Positions 35,596-43,984 of a DNA stretch of 49,015 nucleotides are shown here, one piece after another (position 1 is the first letter of the stretch; each line of letters begins with the position of its first letter). Source of the stretch: Pseudomonas asplenii (GTDB lineage: Bacteria > Pseudomonadota > Gammaproteobacteria > Pseudomonadales > Pseudomonadaceae); contig NZ_JSYZ01000001.1 in NCBI RefSeq assembly GCF_001293465.1, positions 154,774-203,788 of the forward strand. Direction: 5' to 3'. Under the pieces are notes generated by a model. That model was not told the origin of the DNA. It made no database searches and saw only the letters and a list, made by a program, of their open reading frames with translations. Both the position numbers and the translations under genes were made by a program.

Positions 35596-37406
35596 ACCCG
35601 ACCAGGCGCCTGCTGAACCGGATCCTCCTGCCGCTGTTGACCTCGGTGCTGGCGGCGGTGCTGGTGTTTCTCTACGTCATGTCGCGCAGCGACCTGACCC
35701 AGGAGTACGCCGAAGGCCGCGACCTGATCGGCCAGATCAAGCAACTGGACGCCCAGTGGGATACGGAGATCCTCAAGGCCAGGATCGCCGTGGCCCGCAA
35801 CTACGATCCGCTGATCAGACCCCAGGTCGGCATGCACACGCACTGGCAGGCCTTCCAGGCGCTGCAGGTGAGTCAGCCGACCGATACCTCCGGGGCCTGG
35901 AAGGACCGTCGTGCGACGCTGAACCAGGCACTCAAGGAGAAAGAACGGCTGGTCGAACAGTTCAAGTCGCGCAACGCGGTGCTGCGCAACTCGCTGGCCT
36001 TCCTGCCCACCGCCGAGGACGACATCCAGCGCCAGTTGAGCACGCTGGAGGATGTCGACAAACTGATGCTGCAATCGACCTCCAACGATATCTACGACCT
36101 GTTGCTCAGTACCCTCGAATTCTCCCAGATCACCACCGACGACAGGGCTAACGAAATCCTGCTGGGGGTCAACCAACTGACGGTCGATCAGCAGCGCCTG
36201 CCGCCGGCCTTCAAGGCGCCGATCGATATCCTGCTCAACCACGTGCAACTGATCCTGCGCGAACAACCCAACGTCAATACCCTGCTGGACGAGATTGCCG
36301 CCGTGCCGGTTTCCGAAAGCCTCGACGCCATCACCGACCAGTTGAACCAGGACCAGCAGAGCGCCGAACGGATCGACCAGCAGTATCACCTGTACCTGCT
36401 GATTTTCTCGGCGCTGATGGCCGTGCTGCTGTTGTACCTGGCCAGTCGCCTGGCCCGCAGCTATGCGCAGATCAACCAGATCAACCGGGCCCTGCAGACC
36501 GCCAACGAGCATCTGGAGCAGCGGGTCGAGGAGCGCACCCGCGAACTGCGCGACGCCCAGAGCGAGCTGGTGGAGACCGCCCGCCACGCCGGCATGGCCG
36601 AGATCGCCACCAACGTGCTGCACAACGTCGGCAACGTGCTCAACAGCGTGAACATCTCCGCCGACCTGGTCGCCCGCAAATTGCGCAACAGCAAGGCACA
36701 GGGCCTGGCCAAGGCGGTCGGGCTGATGAACGAGCACCCCGATGACCTCGCTGAGTTCCTCACCCATGATGCCAAGGGCAAGCTGTTGCCGGGCTACCTG
36801 AACCAGCTCGTCGAGGCCATCGCCGTCGAGCAGCAGGGCATGACCGAGGAGCTGGGCCAACTGAGCAAGAGCGTCGACCACATCAAGGAAATCGTCTCGA
36901 CCCAGCAATCCTATGCCGGGGTTTCCAGCCTGGAGGAGGCGCTGCACGTCGGCGACCTGCTCGAGGACGCCCTGCGCATGAATTCCGGCGCCCTGACCCG
37001 GCACAACGTCGTCGTGATCCGCGACTACGGCGATGTCCCGCGGATCATGGGCGACAAGCACCGCATGCTGCTGATCCTGATCAACCTCATCAGCAACGCC
37101 AAGCAGGCGATGTCCAACCTGTCCGACCGTGCCCGGCAGATCACCCTGCAGGTGCGGGTGGTCGACGACACGACCCTGCGCATCAGTGTCAAGGACGACG
37201 GCGAAGGCATCCTGCCGGAAAACATGACGCGGATATTCGCCCATGGCTTCACCACCCGCAAGGATGGCCACGGCTTCGGCCTGCACAGTTGCGCCCTGGC
37301 GGCGATGGAAATGAACGGACACCTGAGCGCCCATAGCGACGGCCCCGGCAAGGGTGCCGTCTTCACTCTCGAACTGCCCTTGAAAACCGCCGTGGGGGTC
37401 CCATGA
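35592..37406 (+). CDS. Membrane histidine kinase with helical periplasmic domain
   Basis: This 604-residue kinase has helix 1 at about residues 12-32, a long, mostly helical periplasmic region (33-275) that recalls the DAHL-type sensor domain, and helix 2 near 276-296. A coiled coil leads to an atypical histidine box, IATNVLHNVGNVLNSV. The ATPase domain carries LLILINLISNAKQAM, KDDGEGILPE and HGFGLHSCALA. It is coupled to the peroxidase gene upstream (ATGA) and to the hybrid gene downstream (ATGA). The peroxidase is the obvious candidate for a periplasmic signalling partner. Confidence 0.88.
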   Translation: MNPTRRLLNRILLPLLTSVLAAVLVFLYVMSRSDLTQEYAEGRDLIGQIKQLDAQWDTEILKARIAVARNYDPLIRPQVGMHTHWQAFQALQVSQPTDTSGAWKDRRATLNQALKEKERLVEQFKSRNAVLRNSLAFLPTAEDDIQRQLSTLEDVDKLMLQSTSNDIYDLLLSTLEFSQITTDDRANEILLGVNQLTVDQQRLPPAFKAPIDILLNHVQLILREQPNVNTLLDEIAAVPVSESLDAITDQLNQDQQSAERIDQQYHLYLLIFSALMAVLLLYLASRLARSYAQINQINRALQTANEHLEQRVEERTRELRDAQSELVETARHAGMAEIATNVLHNVGNVLNSVNISADLVARKLRNSKAQGLAKAVGLMNEHPDDLAEFLTHDAKGKLLPGYLNQLVEAIAVEQQGMTEELGQLSKSVDHIKEIVSTQQSYAGVSSLEEALHVGDLLEDALRMNSGALTRHNVVVIRDYGDVPRIMGDKHRMLLILINLISNAKQAMSNLSDRARQITLQVRVVDDTTLRISVKDDGEGILPENMTRIFAHGFTTRKDGHGFGLHSCALAAMEMNGHLSAHSDGPGKGAVFTLELPLKTAVGVP

Positions 37407-38812
37407 CAACACAGCCGAACCGCCGCATCCTGCTGGTGGACGACACGCCATCGATCCACGATGACTTTCGCAAGATCCTGATGCCGGAGCAGGACGAGAG
37501 CCCGGACCTGGACCTGATCGAGGCCCAACTGTTCGGCCATGAGGCCAAGGCCGTCGGCAGCCAGCCGTTCGAACTCGACTCCGCCTATGGTGGACAGGAA
37601 GGCCTGGCGCTGGTCGAACGCTCCCTGGCCGAAGAACGCCCCTATGCCCTGGCCTTCGTCGACATGCGCATGCCCCAGGGCTGGGACGGTGTCGAAACCA
37701 TCGAGCACCTGTGGCAGGCCGATCCGCAACTGCAGATCGTGGTCTGCACCGCCTATACCGACTATTCCTGGGAGGACCTGCTGGATCGCCTGCACGGCCA
37801 TGACCGGTTGCTGATCCTGAAGAAGCCCTTCGACAATATCGAGGTCCAGCAACTGGCCAATACCCTGACCAACAAATGGGACATGACCCGCCAGGCCAGC
37901 CTGCAGATGCATCACCTTGAGGAACTGGTCGAACAGCGCACCCAGGCACTCACCCAGGCGAGCCTGGCCTTGCAGCACGAGATCGACGAGCGCAAGCAAC
38001 TCGAGGGTCAACTGGTGCAGTCGGAAAAGCTCGCCTCCCTGGGCCAGCTGGCGGCCGGTGTGGCCCATGAGATCAACAACCCCATCGGGTTCATCGGCTC
38101 CAACCTGGGCACCCTCGACGGCTACTTCACCCAGTTGTGGGAAATGCTCGACGCCTACCACAGCGCCGAGGAAGGCATCGCCTCACCCGAACTGCTCGGC
38201 CGCCTGCAGGCCTTGCGCGAGAAGATCGAACTGGACTTCCTCAAGGAGGACATTCCGCTGCTGATCAGGGAATCCAAGGACGGCATCGCCCGGGTCGGGC
38301 AGATCGTCAAGGACCTGAAGAACTTCTCCCGGGTCGACTCGAGCCAGGAATGGCAGTGGAGCAACCTGCAGCAGGGAATCGACTCGACCCTGAACATCGT
38401 CGCCAACGAACTCAAGTACAAGGCCGATGTGGTCAGGGACTACGCCGACCTGCCGGAAATCGAATGCCTGCCCTCGCAGATCAACCAGGTGATCATGAAT
38501 CTGGTGGTCAATGCCGCCCAGGCCATGGGCCCCGAGCGCGGCACCATCAGCCTGCGCGGCGGCAGCGCGGGGGAGAAGGTCTGGCTGGAAGTGGCCGACA
38601 ACGGCTCGGGCATGGCCCCGCAGACCCTGCAGAAGATCTTCGATCCGTTCTTCACCACCAAGCCGATCGGTAAGGGCACGGGGCTGGGGCTGTCGCTGTC
38701 CTACGGCATCGTGCAGAAGCATGCCGGGCAGATCACGGTCAGCAGCGAGCTGGGCGTGGGCACGACCTTCAGGATCGAGCTGCCGATCCGCCAGAACAAA
38801 ACCGCCTCCTGA
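37403..38812 (+). CDS. Soluble receiver-histidine kinase hybrid
   Basis: This 469-residue cytoplasmic protein begins with the third copy of the enlarged receiver (D87 in [13 protein letters not shown]). A coiled coil leads to a complete kinase core: phosphoacceptor in [36 protein letters not shown] and [11 protein letters not shown]. With the receiver first, it may be a relay switch controlled by the membrane kinase just upstream, passing the signal to the paralogous receiver proteins. The final codons lie in a terminator hairpin that serves the convergent permease gene. Confidence 0.9.
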   Translation: MTTQPNRRILLVDDTPSIHDDFRKILMPEQDESPDLDLIEAQLFGHEAKAVGSQPFELDSAYGGQEGLALVERSLAEERPYALAFVDMRMPQGWDGVETIEHLWQADPQLQIVVCTAYTDYSWEDLLDRLHGHDRLLILKKPFDNIEVQQLANTLTNKWDMTRQASLQMHHLEELVEQRTQALTQASLALQHEIDERKQLEGQLVQSEKLASLGQLAAGVAHEINNPIGFIGSNLGTLDGYFTQLWEMLDAYHSAEEGIASPELLGRLQALREKIELDFLKEDIPLLIRESKDGIARVGQIVKDLKNFSRVDSSQEWQWSNLQQGIDSTLNIVANELKYKADVVRDYADLPEIECLPSQINQVIMNLVVNAAQAMGPERGTISLRGGSAGEKVWLEVADNGSGMAPQTLQKIFDPFFTTKPIGKGTGLGLSLSYGIVQKHAGQITVSSELGVGTTFRIELPIRQNKTAS

Positions 38813-38823
38813 TCGAGGCGGTT
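38800..38823 (-). terminator. Intrinsic terminator between hybrid kinase and permease
   Basis: AACCGCCTC (38800-38808) and GAGGCGGTT (38815-38823) form a perfect nine-base stem with a six-base loop. Read on the minus strand it is followed by TTGTT after the paired TT, a good T-rich tail, 11 bases past the permease stop. The hybrid kinase stop codon lies in the loop, so on the plus strand it would sit at the very end of the mRNA. Confidence 0.7.
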
Positions 38824-38834
38824 CGCCATACGCG

Positions 38835-40160
38835 TCAGTTGGCTTCCTGGAAATCCATCTCCGGTGGCTGCTGGCGGAAGCCGCCCGTGAGGAAAGCCAG
38901 GTACACCACGCCGATCGCCAGCCAGCTCACGCCCAGGTAGATCGCCAGGTGATCGAGGCTGATCATCAGCCACAGGTCCGCCAGCAGGCCGATCGATGGG
39001 CAGACCAGAAACAGCAGCAGCTCGCGCAGACCGCGCTGCTGCGCACCGATCCAGTAATGGAAGATCACCGACAGGTTCACCAGGCTGAAGGCCAGGAAGG
39101 CGCCGAAGTTGATGAACGAGGTGGAGGTGGTGACGTCCAGCTTCAACGCCAGCAAGGCCACCACGGCGCAGAGCAGGATGCTGTTGATCGGTGTGCCGAA
39201 GCGTTCGCTCAGGCTGCCGAAGAACGATTTCGGCAGCACACCGTCGCGGCCCATGGCATAGAGCAGGCGCGAACCGCTGGCCTGGGCCGACAAACCCGAG
39301 GCGAACTGGCCGACGATCAGGCCGATCAGGAAGAGGCTGACGAACAGGTCGCCGCCGATGTTGCGGGCGATCTCGTACGCCGCCGAGTCGACGTTGTCGA
39401 AGACGAATGCCGGGTGGGCCAGTTGCACGAAGTACGACACCGCAACGAAGATCAGCCCGCCGATCAGGGTGATCAGCATGATCGCCCGCGGGATGGTACG
39501 CCGCGGATCGCGGGTTTCCTCGGTCAGGGTGCTGACCGCGTCGAAACCGAGGAACGAGTAGCAGGCGATGGCCGCGCCGCTCATCACCAGCGGCATCTGC
39601 ATGTCACCGTTGAAGAACGGAGCCAGGGTCCACAAGGGCTTGCTCGCGTCGCCGCAGATATAGTGGATCGCCAGGGCGACGAAGGCCACCAGCACCAGGA
39701 ACTGCACCAGCATCAGCAGCGAGTTGACGCCGTTGGCCAGGCGCAGGCCGACGATGTTGATCAGGCTGGTGATGACGATGAAGGCCAGCACCCAGACCGG
39801 CTGCGGGACGGCGGGAAAGGCCGAACCCAAGTACGCCGCGCCGATCAGCCAGATCGCCATGGGCAGGAACAGATAGTCGAGCAACACCGCCCAGCCGGCG
39901 ATGAAGCCGAGTTTCGGGCTGATGGCCTTGCGCACATAGCTGTAGGCCGAACCGGCCACCGGGAAGGCGGCGGCCATGCGCCCGTAGCTCATGGCGGTGA
40001 AGAACATCGCCACCAATGCCGCAAGGTAGGCGGCCGGGACCATGCCCGCGGTGGATTGGGCGAGGATACCGAAGGTGCCGAGCACGATGATCGGCGTCAT
40101 GTAGGCGATGCCGAACAGCACCACCGACCCCAGCGAAAGGGTGCGTTGCAAACGAGCCAT
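38835..40160 (-). CDS. APC-family amino acid/amine permease
   Basis: This 441-residue transporter of the amino acid-polyamine-organocation family has about twelve helices. Diagnostic segments are IAYMTPIIVLGTFGILAQSTAGMVPAAYL in the first two helices, AGSAYSYVRKAISPKLGFIAGW, and the helix 6 region SFLGFDAVSTLTEETRDPRRTIPRA. The closest general resemblance is to putrescine importer PuuP and related permeases. The ATG at 40160 starts MARLQRTLSLG. It lies 200 bases downstream of the amidase gene on the same strand with a REP pair between, so it may be co-expressed. Substrate: an amino acid, amine or amide. Confidence 0.87.
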   Translation of the reverse strand: MARLQRTLSLGSVVLFGIAYMTPIIVLGTFGILAQSTAGMVPAAYLAALVAMFFTAMSYGRMAAAFPVAGSAYSYVRKAISPKLGFIAGWAVLLDYLFLPMAIWLIGAAYLGSAFPAVPQPVWVLAFIVITSLINIVGLRLANGVNSLLMLVQFLVLVAFVALAIHYICGDASKPLWTLAPFFNGDMQMPLVMSGAAIACYSFLGFDAVSTLTEETRDPRRTIPRAIMLITLIGGLIFVAVSYFVQLAHPAFVFDNVDSAAYEIARNIGGDLFVSLFLIGLIVGQFASGLSAQASGSRLLYAMGRDGVLPKSFFGSLSERFGTPINSILLCAVVALLALKLDVTTSTSFINFGAFLAFSLVNLSVIFHYWIGAQQRGLRELLLFLVCPSIGLLADLWLMISLDHLAIYLGVSWLAIGVVYLAFLTGGFRQQPPEMDFQEAN

Positions 40161-40272
40161 GAGGCGACTACTCCGAATGTTATTGGATTTATGGCAGAGC
40201 CGAGTTCGGCGAAAGTGCAGCGGTGTCACAAAATTCTTATGAGTGCGTGGGCCGGATCACGCAGTAGCTCCG

Positions 40273-40338
40273 TTCGCGGGCAAGCCCTGCTCCTACCGGT
40301 GACGCGGGAGGCTGCAGGAGCCGGGCCTGCCCGCGAAA
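40273..40338. repeat. REP pair between amidase and permease genes
   Basis: A forward copy TTCGCGGGCAAGCCCTGCTCC at about 40273 is mirrored by GGAGCCGGGCCTGCCCGCGAA ending near 40337. It fills most of the 201-base gap between the two minus-strand genes. Confidence 0.8.
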
Positions 40339-40361
40339 GGGCCGGCCGCACAACGCAGGGA

Positions 40362-41183
40362 TCAGCCCTGGGGAATCAGCAACTCCCGTACCCCGTCGGC
40401 CCGCTCGACCACCTCGCCCGGCAAGCGCAGGCGCTGGTCGTTCAGGTAGCTGTAGTCACGCCGGGCAGCCGCCAACTGACTCAGGTCCAGCTCGACGCTG
40501 AAATGGCTCTCCTCGCGCCCGGCCTCCTTGAGCAGCGTCCCGAACGGGTCCACCAGGGCACTGCCGCCAGCGAACAGCAGGCCGCCATCGCCCTCGCCGA
40601 CGCGGTTGACCATCAGCGCAAAGGCCTGGTTTTCCTGGGCGCGGGCCATGATCGCGGTGCGGTGGGTCGGCCCGTACGGGTCCATGTTGCCGTTGGTGAC
40701 GATCAGCAGCTCGGCACCCAGTTGCGCCAGGGCCCGGGCGGTTTCCGGGAACTCGATGTCGTAGCAGATCAGCAGGCCGACCCGCACCCCGTTCCATTCG
40801 CAGGTCGCATAACCATCGCCGGGGTTGAACACGCCACGGTCCGAGGCCCACAGGTGGGTCTTGCGATAACGCAGGGCAATGCCCTCGGGGGTGATCATCA
40901 GGGTGGTGTTGTAGAACCGGCCGTTGTCGTTCTCGGCCATGCCGATCACCACCGTCAGGTCGCGCTCGCGGGCGGCCTGCTGCACCGCCTGCACGGTCGG
41001 CCCGTCCAGCGGCTCGGCGACCCGGGCCACGGTCTCGGCGGACGGGAAGCCCATCAGGTGGGTTTCCGGAAACACGATCATCCGGGTATCGGCGGCGCAG
41101 GCGGCGATAGCGGCAAGGGCGCGCTCGAGGTTGTAAGCTGTATCGTTGTCCCGGCCGGCGAGCTGGGCAAGTTCGATTTTCAT
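40362..41183 (-). CDS. Nitrilase-superfamily amidase (DavA-like)
   Basis: This 273-residue carbon-nitrogen hydrolase has the Glu-Lys-Cys triad: E40 (VFPETHLMG), K108 (RYRKTHLW) and C140 (LLICYDIEFPE). The sequence around the active site and RARAQ-type segment (AIMARAQENQAF) resembles omega-amidases such as P. putida DavA (5-aminopentanamidase). The DavB partner (lysine monooxygenase) is not here, so it is not simply the lysine pathway enzyme. AAGGAA precedes the ATG. It is divergent from a LuxR-type regulator and upstream of a permease. This arrangement suggests uptake and hydrolysis of a small amide with release of ammonia. Confidence 0.85.
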   Translation of the reverse strand: MKIELAQLAGRDNDTAYNLERALAAIAACAADTRMIVFPETHLMGFPSAETVARVAEPLDGPTVQAVQQAARERDLTVVIGMAENDNGRFYNTTLMITPEGIALRYRKTHLWASDRGVFNPGDGYATCEWNGVRVGLLICYDIEFPETARALAQLGAELLIVTNGNMDPYGPTHRTAIMARAQENQAFALMVNRVGEGDGGLLFAGGSALVDPFGTLLKEAGREESHFSVELDLSQLAAARRDYSYLNDQRLRLPGEVVERADGVRELLIPQG

Positions 41184-41325
41184 GGGTATTCCTTGTTCTG
41201 TTCAACCGCCGCGACCCGCCGAACTGGCAGAATGAGTCCGCGGTCATGACCTGTGGCCGCAGTATGCGCACCCGCGCCGGGCCATGGGAATCACGCCGCC
41301 GGGGTAACTCGATAGGGGTAGATGA

Positions 41326-42126
41326 ATGACACTGTCGCTGGATGACATCGCCTGGCACCGTTCGGTGGGGCAAATGATCGAGGCCCTGGATCGGCCCAAT
41401 TTCTGGACGCAACTGGTGCGCCTGCTCAACCGGTACGTGCCGTTCGACAGTTGGGTCGCCCTGCTGTTCAGCGCCCAGGGCCGCCCGGAAGTCTTCGCCG
41501 AATGCCCGGGCGAGGACGGCAGTCCCGATCAATTGTTCCAGGACTACCTCAAGGGCCTGTACCTGCTGGACCCGTTCTACATCGCCAGCCGCGAGCAGTC
41601 GCGCACCGGCCTGTACCGCCTGGCCGAGGTCGCCCCGGAACACTTCGAACTGACCGAGTACTACCAGCGCTACTTCCGCCTGAACGTGGTGGCCGACGAG
41701 ATCCAGTTCAACTGCCAGCTCGACGACGACCGCACCCTCTGCCTGTCGCTGGGCTCCACCCGCCGCTTCAGCGACGAGCAGATCGCCCTGCTGTCGCTGA
41801 TCCAGCCCTGGGTGCTGGGCCTGTTGCGCCAACGCCTGCCCCACGAACAACTGCCGGAAAACGTCACGCCGCCCACTGCGCCGCAGGGCGACTGGCGCAT
41901 CCAGCTGGAAGCCTCGGTGCAGCAGCTCAAGGGCGCGCAACTGACCGCCCGCGAACTGGACGTCGGACGCCTGATGCTCAGCGGCTGCTCGAGCAAGGAA
42001 ATCGCCCGCAAGCTGGAAATCTCCATCGAAACCGTGAAAGTCCACAAGAAACACATGTACAGCAAGCTGGGCATCAAGTCCCAGTCCGAGCTGTTCTCGA
42101 TATTTCTGCAAGCGCAGAATGCCTGA
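41326..42126 (+). CDS. LuxR-type transcriptional regulator
   Basis: This 266-residue regulator has an N-terminal effector domain of no recognised family (about 1-190) and a C-terminal LuxR/FixJ helix-turn-helix (about 202-258). The latter reads LTARELDVGRLMLSGCSSKEIARKLEI, then ETVKVHKKHMYSKLGI. It lacks a receiver and is not an obvious acyl-homoserine lactone sensor. It is divergent from the amidase gene across 142 bases and followed after 33 bases by the glutamate synthase-like gene. It is the probable local regulator of the amidase-permease-synthase module. Confidence 0.85.
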   Translation: MTLSLDDIAWHRSVGQMIEALDRPNFWTQLVRLLNRYVPFDSWVALLFSAQGRPEVFAECPGEDGSPDQLFQDYLKGLYLLDPFYIASREQSRTGLYRLAEVAPEHFELTEYYQRYFRLNVVADEIQFNCQLDDDRTLCLSLGSTRRFSDEQIALLSLIQPWVLGLLRQRLPHEQLPENVTPPTAPQGDWRIQLEASVQQLKGAQLTARELDVGRLMLSGCSSKEIARKLEISIETVKVHKKHMYSKLGIKSQSELFSIFLQAQNA

Positions 42127-42159
42127 CCGACCTGATGAGTCCGAACCCAAGGAAACCGT

Positions 42160-43770
42160 ATGAGCCTGTCCCTGCTGAGCCGCTACGCCTTCTTTGCCGG
42201 CTGCGTGATCTTCACCCTCGCCAGCCTGCCGTTCCTGGAACATGACTGGCTCTGGCCATTCACCCTGACCACCGGCCTGTTGAGCCTGCTGGGGGTGTTC
42301 GACCTGTTGCAGAGCCCTCACGCGGTGCGCCGCAACTATCCGATCCTCGGCAATATCCGCTACCTGGTCGAAGGCATTCGCCCGGAAATCCGTCAGTACC
42401 TGCTCGAATCCGACAGCGATGCCCTGCCCTTCTCCCGCTCCCAGCGTTCGCTGGTGTATGCACGGGCCAAGAACGAAGGCGGCGACAAGCCCTTCGGCAC
42501 GCTGATCGATGTCTATGAGTCAGGCTTCGAGTTCATCGGCCACTCGATGCGCCCGGCGCCGTTGAGCGACCCCGCCAGTTTTCGCGTGACCGTCGGCGGG
42601 CCGCAGTGCAAGCAGCCGTACTCGGCCTCGGTGTTCAACATCTCGGCGATGAGCTTCGGCTCCCTCAGCGCCAACGCCATCCGCGCGCTGAACAAGGGCG
42701 CCAAGCTCGGCAATTTCGCCCACGACACCGGTGAAGGCAGCATCAGCCCCTATCACCGCGAACATGGCGGCGACCTGACATGGGAACTTGGCAGCGGCTA
42801 TTTCGGTTGCCGCACCAGCGACGGGCGCTTCGACCCGGAGAAGTTCGCCGCCCAGGCGCAGAGCCCGCAGGTGCGCATGATCGAAATCAAGATGAGCCAG
42901 GGCGCCAAGCCTGGCCACGGCGGCATCCTGCCCAAGCACAAGGTCACCCGGGAGATCGCCGAGACCCGTGGCGTACCGATGGGTGAGGATTGTGTATCGC
43001 CGTCGAGCCACAGCGCCTTCTCGACGCCGATCGAGATGATGCACTTCATCGCGCAACTGCGTGAGCTGTCCGGCGGCAAGCCGGTGGGCTTCAAGTTCTG
43101 CCTGGGTCACCCGTGGGAATTCATGGGCATCGCCAAGGCGATGCTGGAAACCGGCATTCTCCCGGACTTCATCGTCGTCGACGGCAAGGAAGGCGGCACT
43201 GGCGCCGCGCCGGTGGAATTCACCGATCACATGGGTTCGCCAATGCGCGAGGGCCTGCTGTTCGTGCACAACACGCTGGTCGGCCTGAACCTGCGGGACA
43301 AGATCAAGCTCGGTGCCAGCGGCAAGATCGTCAGCGCCTTCGATATCGCCAGCGTGCTGGCCATCGGCGCCGACTGGGCCAACTCGGCGCGCGGCTTCAT
43401 GTTCGCCATCGGCTGCATCCAGTCGCAGAGCTGCCACACCAACAAGTGCCCGACCGGCGTCGCCACCCAGGACAAGCTGCGCCAGCGTGCCCTGGTGGTA
43501 CCGGACAAGGCCCAGCGGGTGTTCAGCTTCCACCGCAACACCCTCAGGGCCCTGGCCGAAATGCTCGCCGCCGCAGGGCTGCAGCATCCTTCGCAACTGG
43601 AAGCCAAGCATCTGGTACGGCGCATGTCGGCCACCGAGATCAAGCTGTTCTCGCAGTTGCACGTGTTCCTCAAGCCCGGCGAACTGCTGACCGGCGAGGT
43701 CAACGGCAAGTTCTACTCGCGCATGTGGGAGATGGCCCGGGCGGATAGCTTCGAGCCGAACGCGGCGTAG
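42160..43770 (+). CDS. FMN-binding glutamate synthase-like protein with N-terminal membrane anchor
   Basis: This 536-residue protein consists of two N-terminal membrane helices (about 7-25 and 30-46) and a glutamate synthase alpha-subunit-type FMN barrel. Conserved segments are NISAMSFGSLSANAIRALNKGA, MSQGAKPGHGGILPKHKVT and VDGKEGGTGAAP. CIQSQSCHTNKCPTGVA supplies the three cysteines of a 3Fe-4S cluster. There is no glutaminase domain and no beta subunit nearby, so ammonia or another donor must be used. Such stand-alone proteins are common but poorly characterised. Genomic context (amidase releasing ammonia, permease, LuxR regulator) suggests assimilation of the nitrogen released by the amidase. 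Confidence 0.88.
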   Translation: MSLSLLSRYAFFAGCVIFTLASLPFLEHDWLWPFTLTTGLLSLLGVFDLLQSPHAVRRNYPILGNIRYLVEGIRPEIRQYLLESDSDALPFSRSQRSLVYARAKNEGGDKPFGTLIDVYESGFEFIGHSMRPAPLSDPASFRVTVGGPQCKQPYSASVFNISAMSFGSLSANAIRALNKGAKLGNFAHDTGEGSISPYHREHGGDLTWELGSGYFGCRTSDGRFDPEKFAAQAQSPQVRMIEIKMSQGAKPGHGGILPKHKVTREIAETRGVPMGEDCVSPSSHSAFSTPIEMMHFIAQLRELSGGKPVGFKFCLGHPWEFMGIAKAMLETGILPDFIVVDGKEGGTGAAPVEFTDHMGSPMREGLLFVHNTLVGLNLRDKIKLGASGKIVSAFDIASVLAIGADWANSARGFMFAIGCIQSQSCHTNKCPTGVATQDKLRQRALVVPDKAQRVFSFHRNTLRALAEMLAAAGLQHPSQLEAKHLVRRMSATEIKLFSQLHVFLKPGELLTGEVNGKFYSRMWEMARADSFEPNAA

Positions 43771-43984
43771 ATCAGTCGATGCCCCAATCATTCGAATGAA
43801 ACGAAACGGCAACCCATCGATGCAAGACAAGTAGACCTTGCCTCATCGGGTTGTCAGTTTCGCGCCAGTGGACAGGTCTTGTACAAGCGTACCTGGGCAC
43901 AGCTCGTCCTGACACAGTTGCTCCTGAGATTTTTAGGGTATCCAGTGAAAGCCCACGGCCCAAGCAAAAGATAGCCAGATACGT
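43771..43984. other. Intergenic gap at the gtr cluster boundary
   Basis: These 214 bases lie between the convergent ends of the FMN protein gene and the gtrC-like gene. Base composition shifts from GC-rich to mixed here. I see no tRNA, direct repeat pair, integrase remnant or convincing terminator, so the mechanism of acquisition of the gtr genes is not visible. Confidence 0.5.

Noticed and set aside
35502..37949. An 815-codon minus-strand open frame opposite the histidine kinase genes
   Set aside because: It is antisense to a kinase and hybrid with full motifs and shows no domain of its own. Long antisense frames are common at this GC content.
40362..41183. The amidase as DavA of the lysine pathway
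   Set aside because: Active-site regions resemble DavA, but lysine monooxygenase DavB is absent and the neighbours differ, so the symbol was not assigned.
38511..41249. A 912-codon plus-strand open frame spanning the permease and amidase genes
   Set aside because: It covers two minus-strand genes with clear family motifs, and its composition (Gln/His/Arg/Asp-rich) is that of a reverse-complement shadow.
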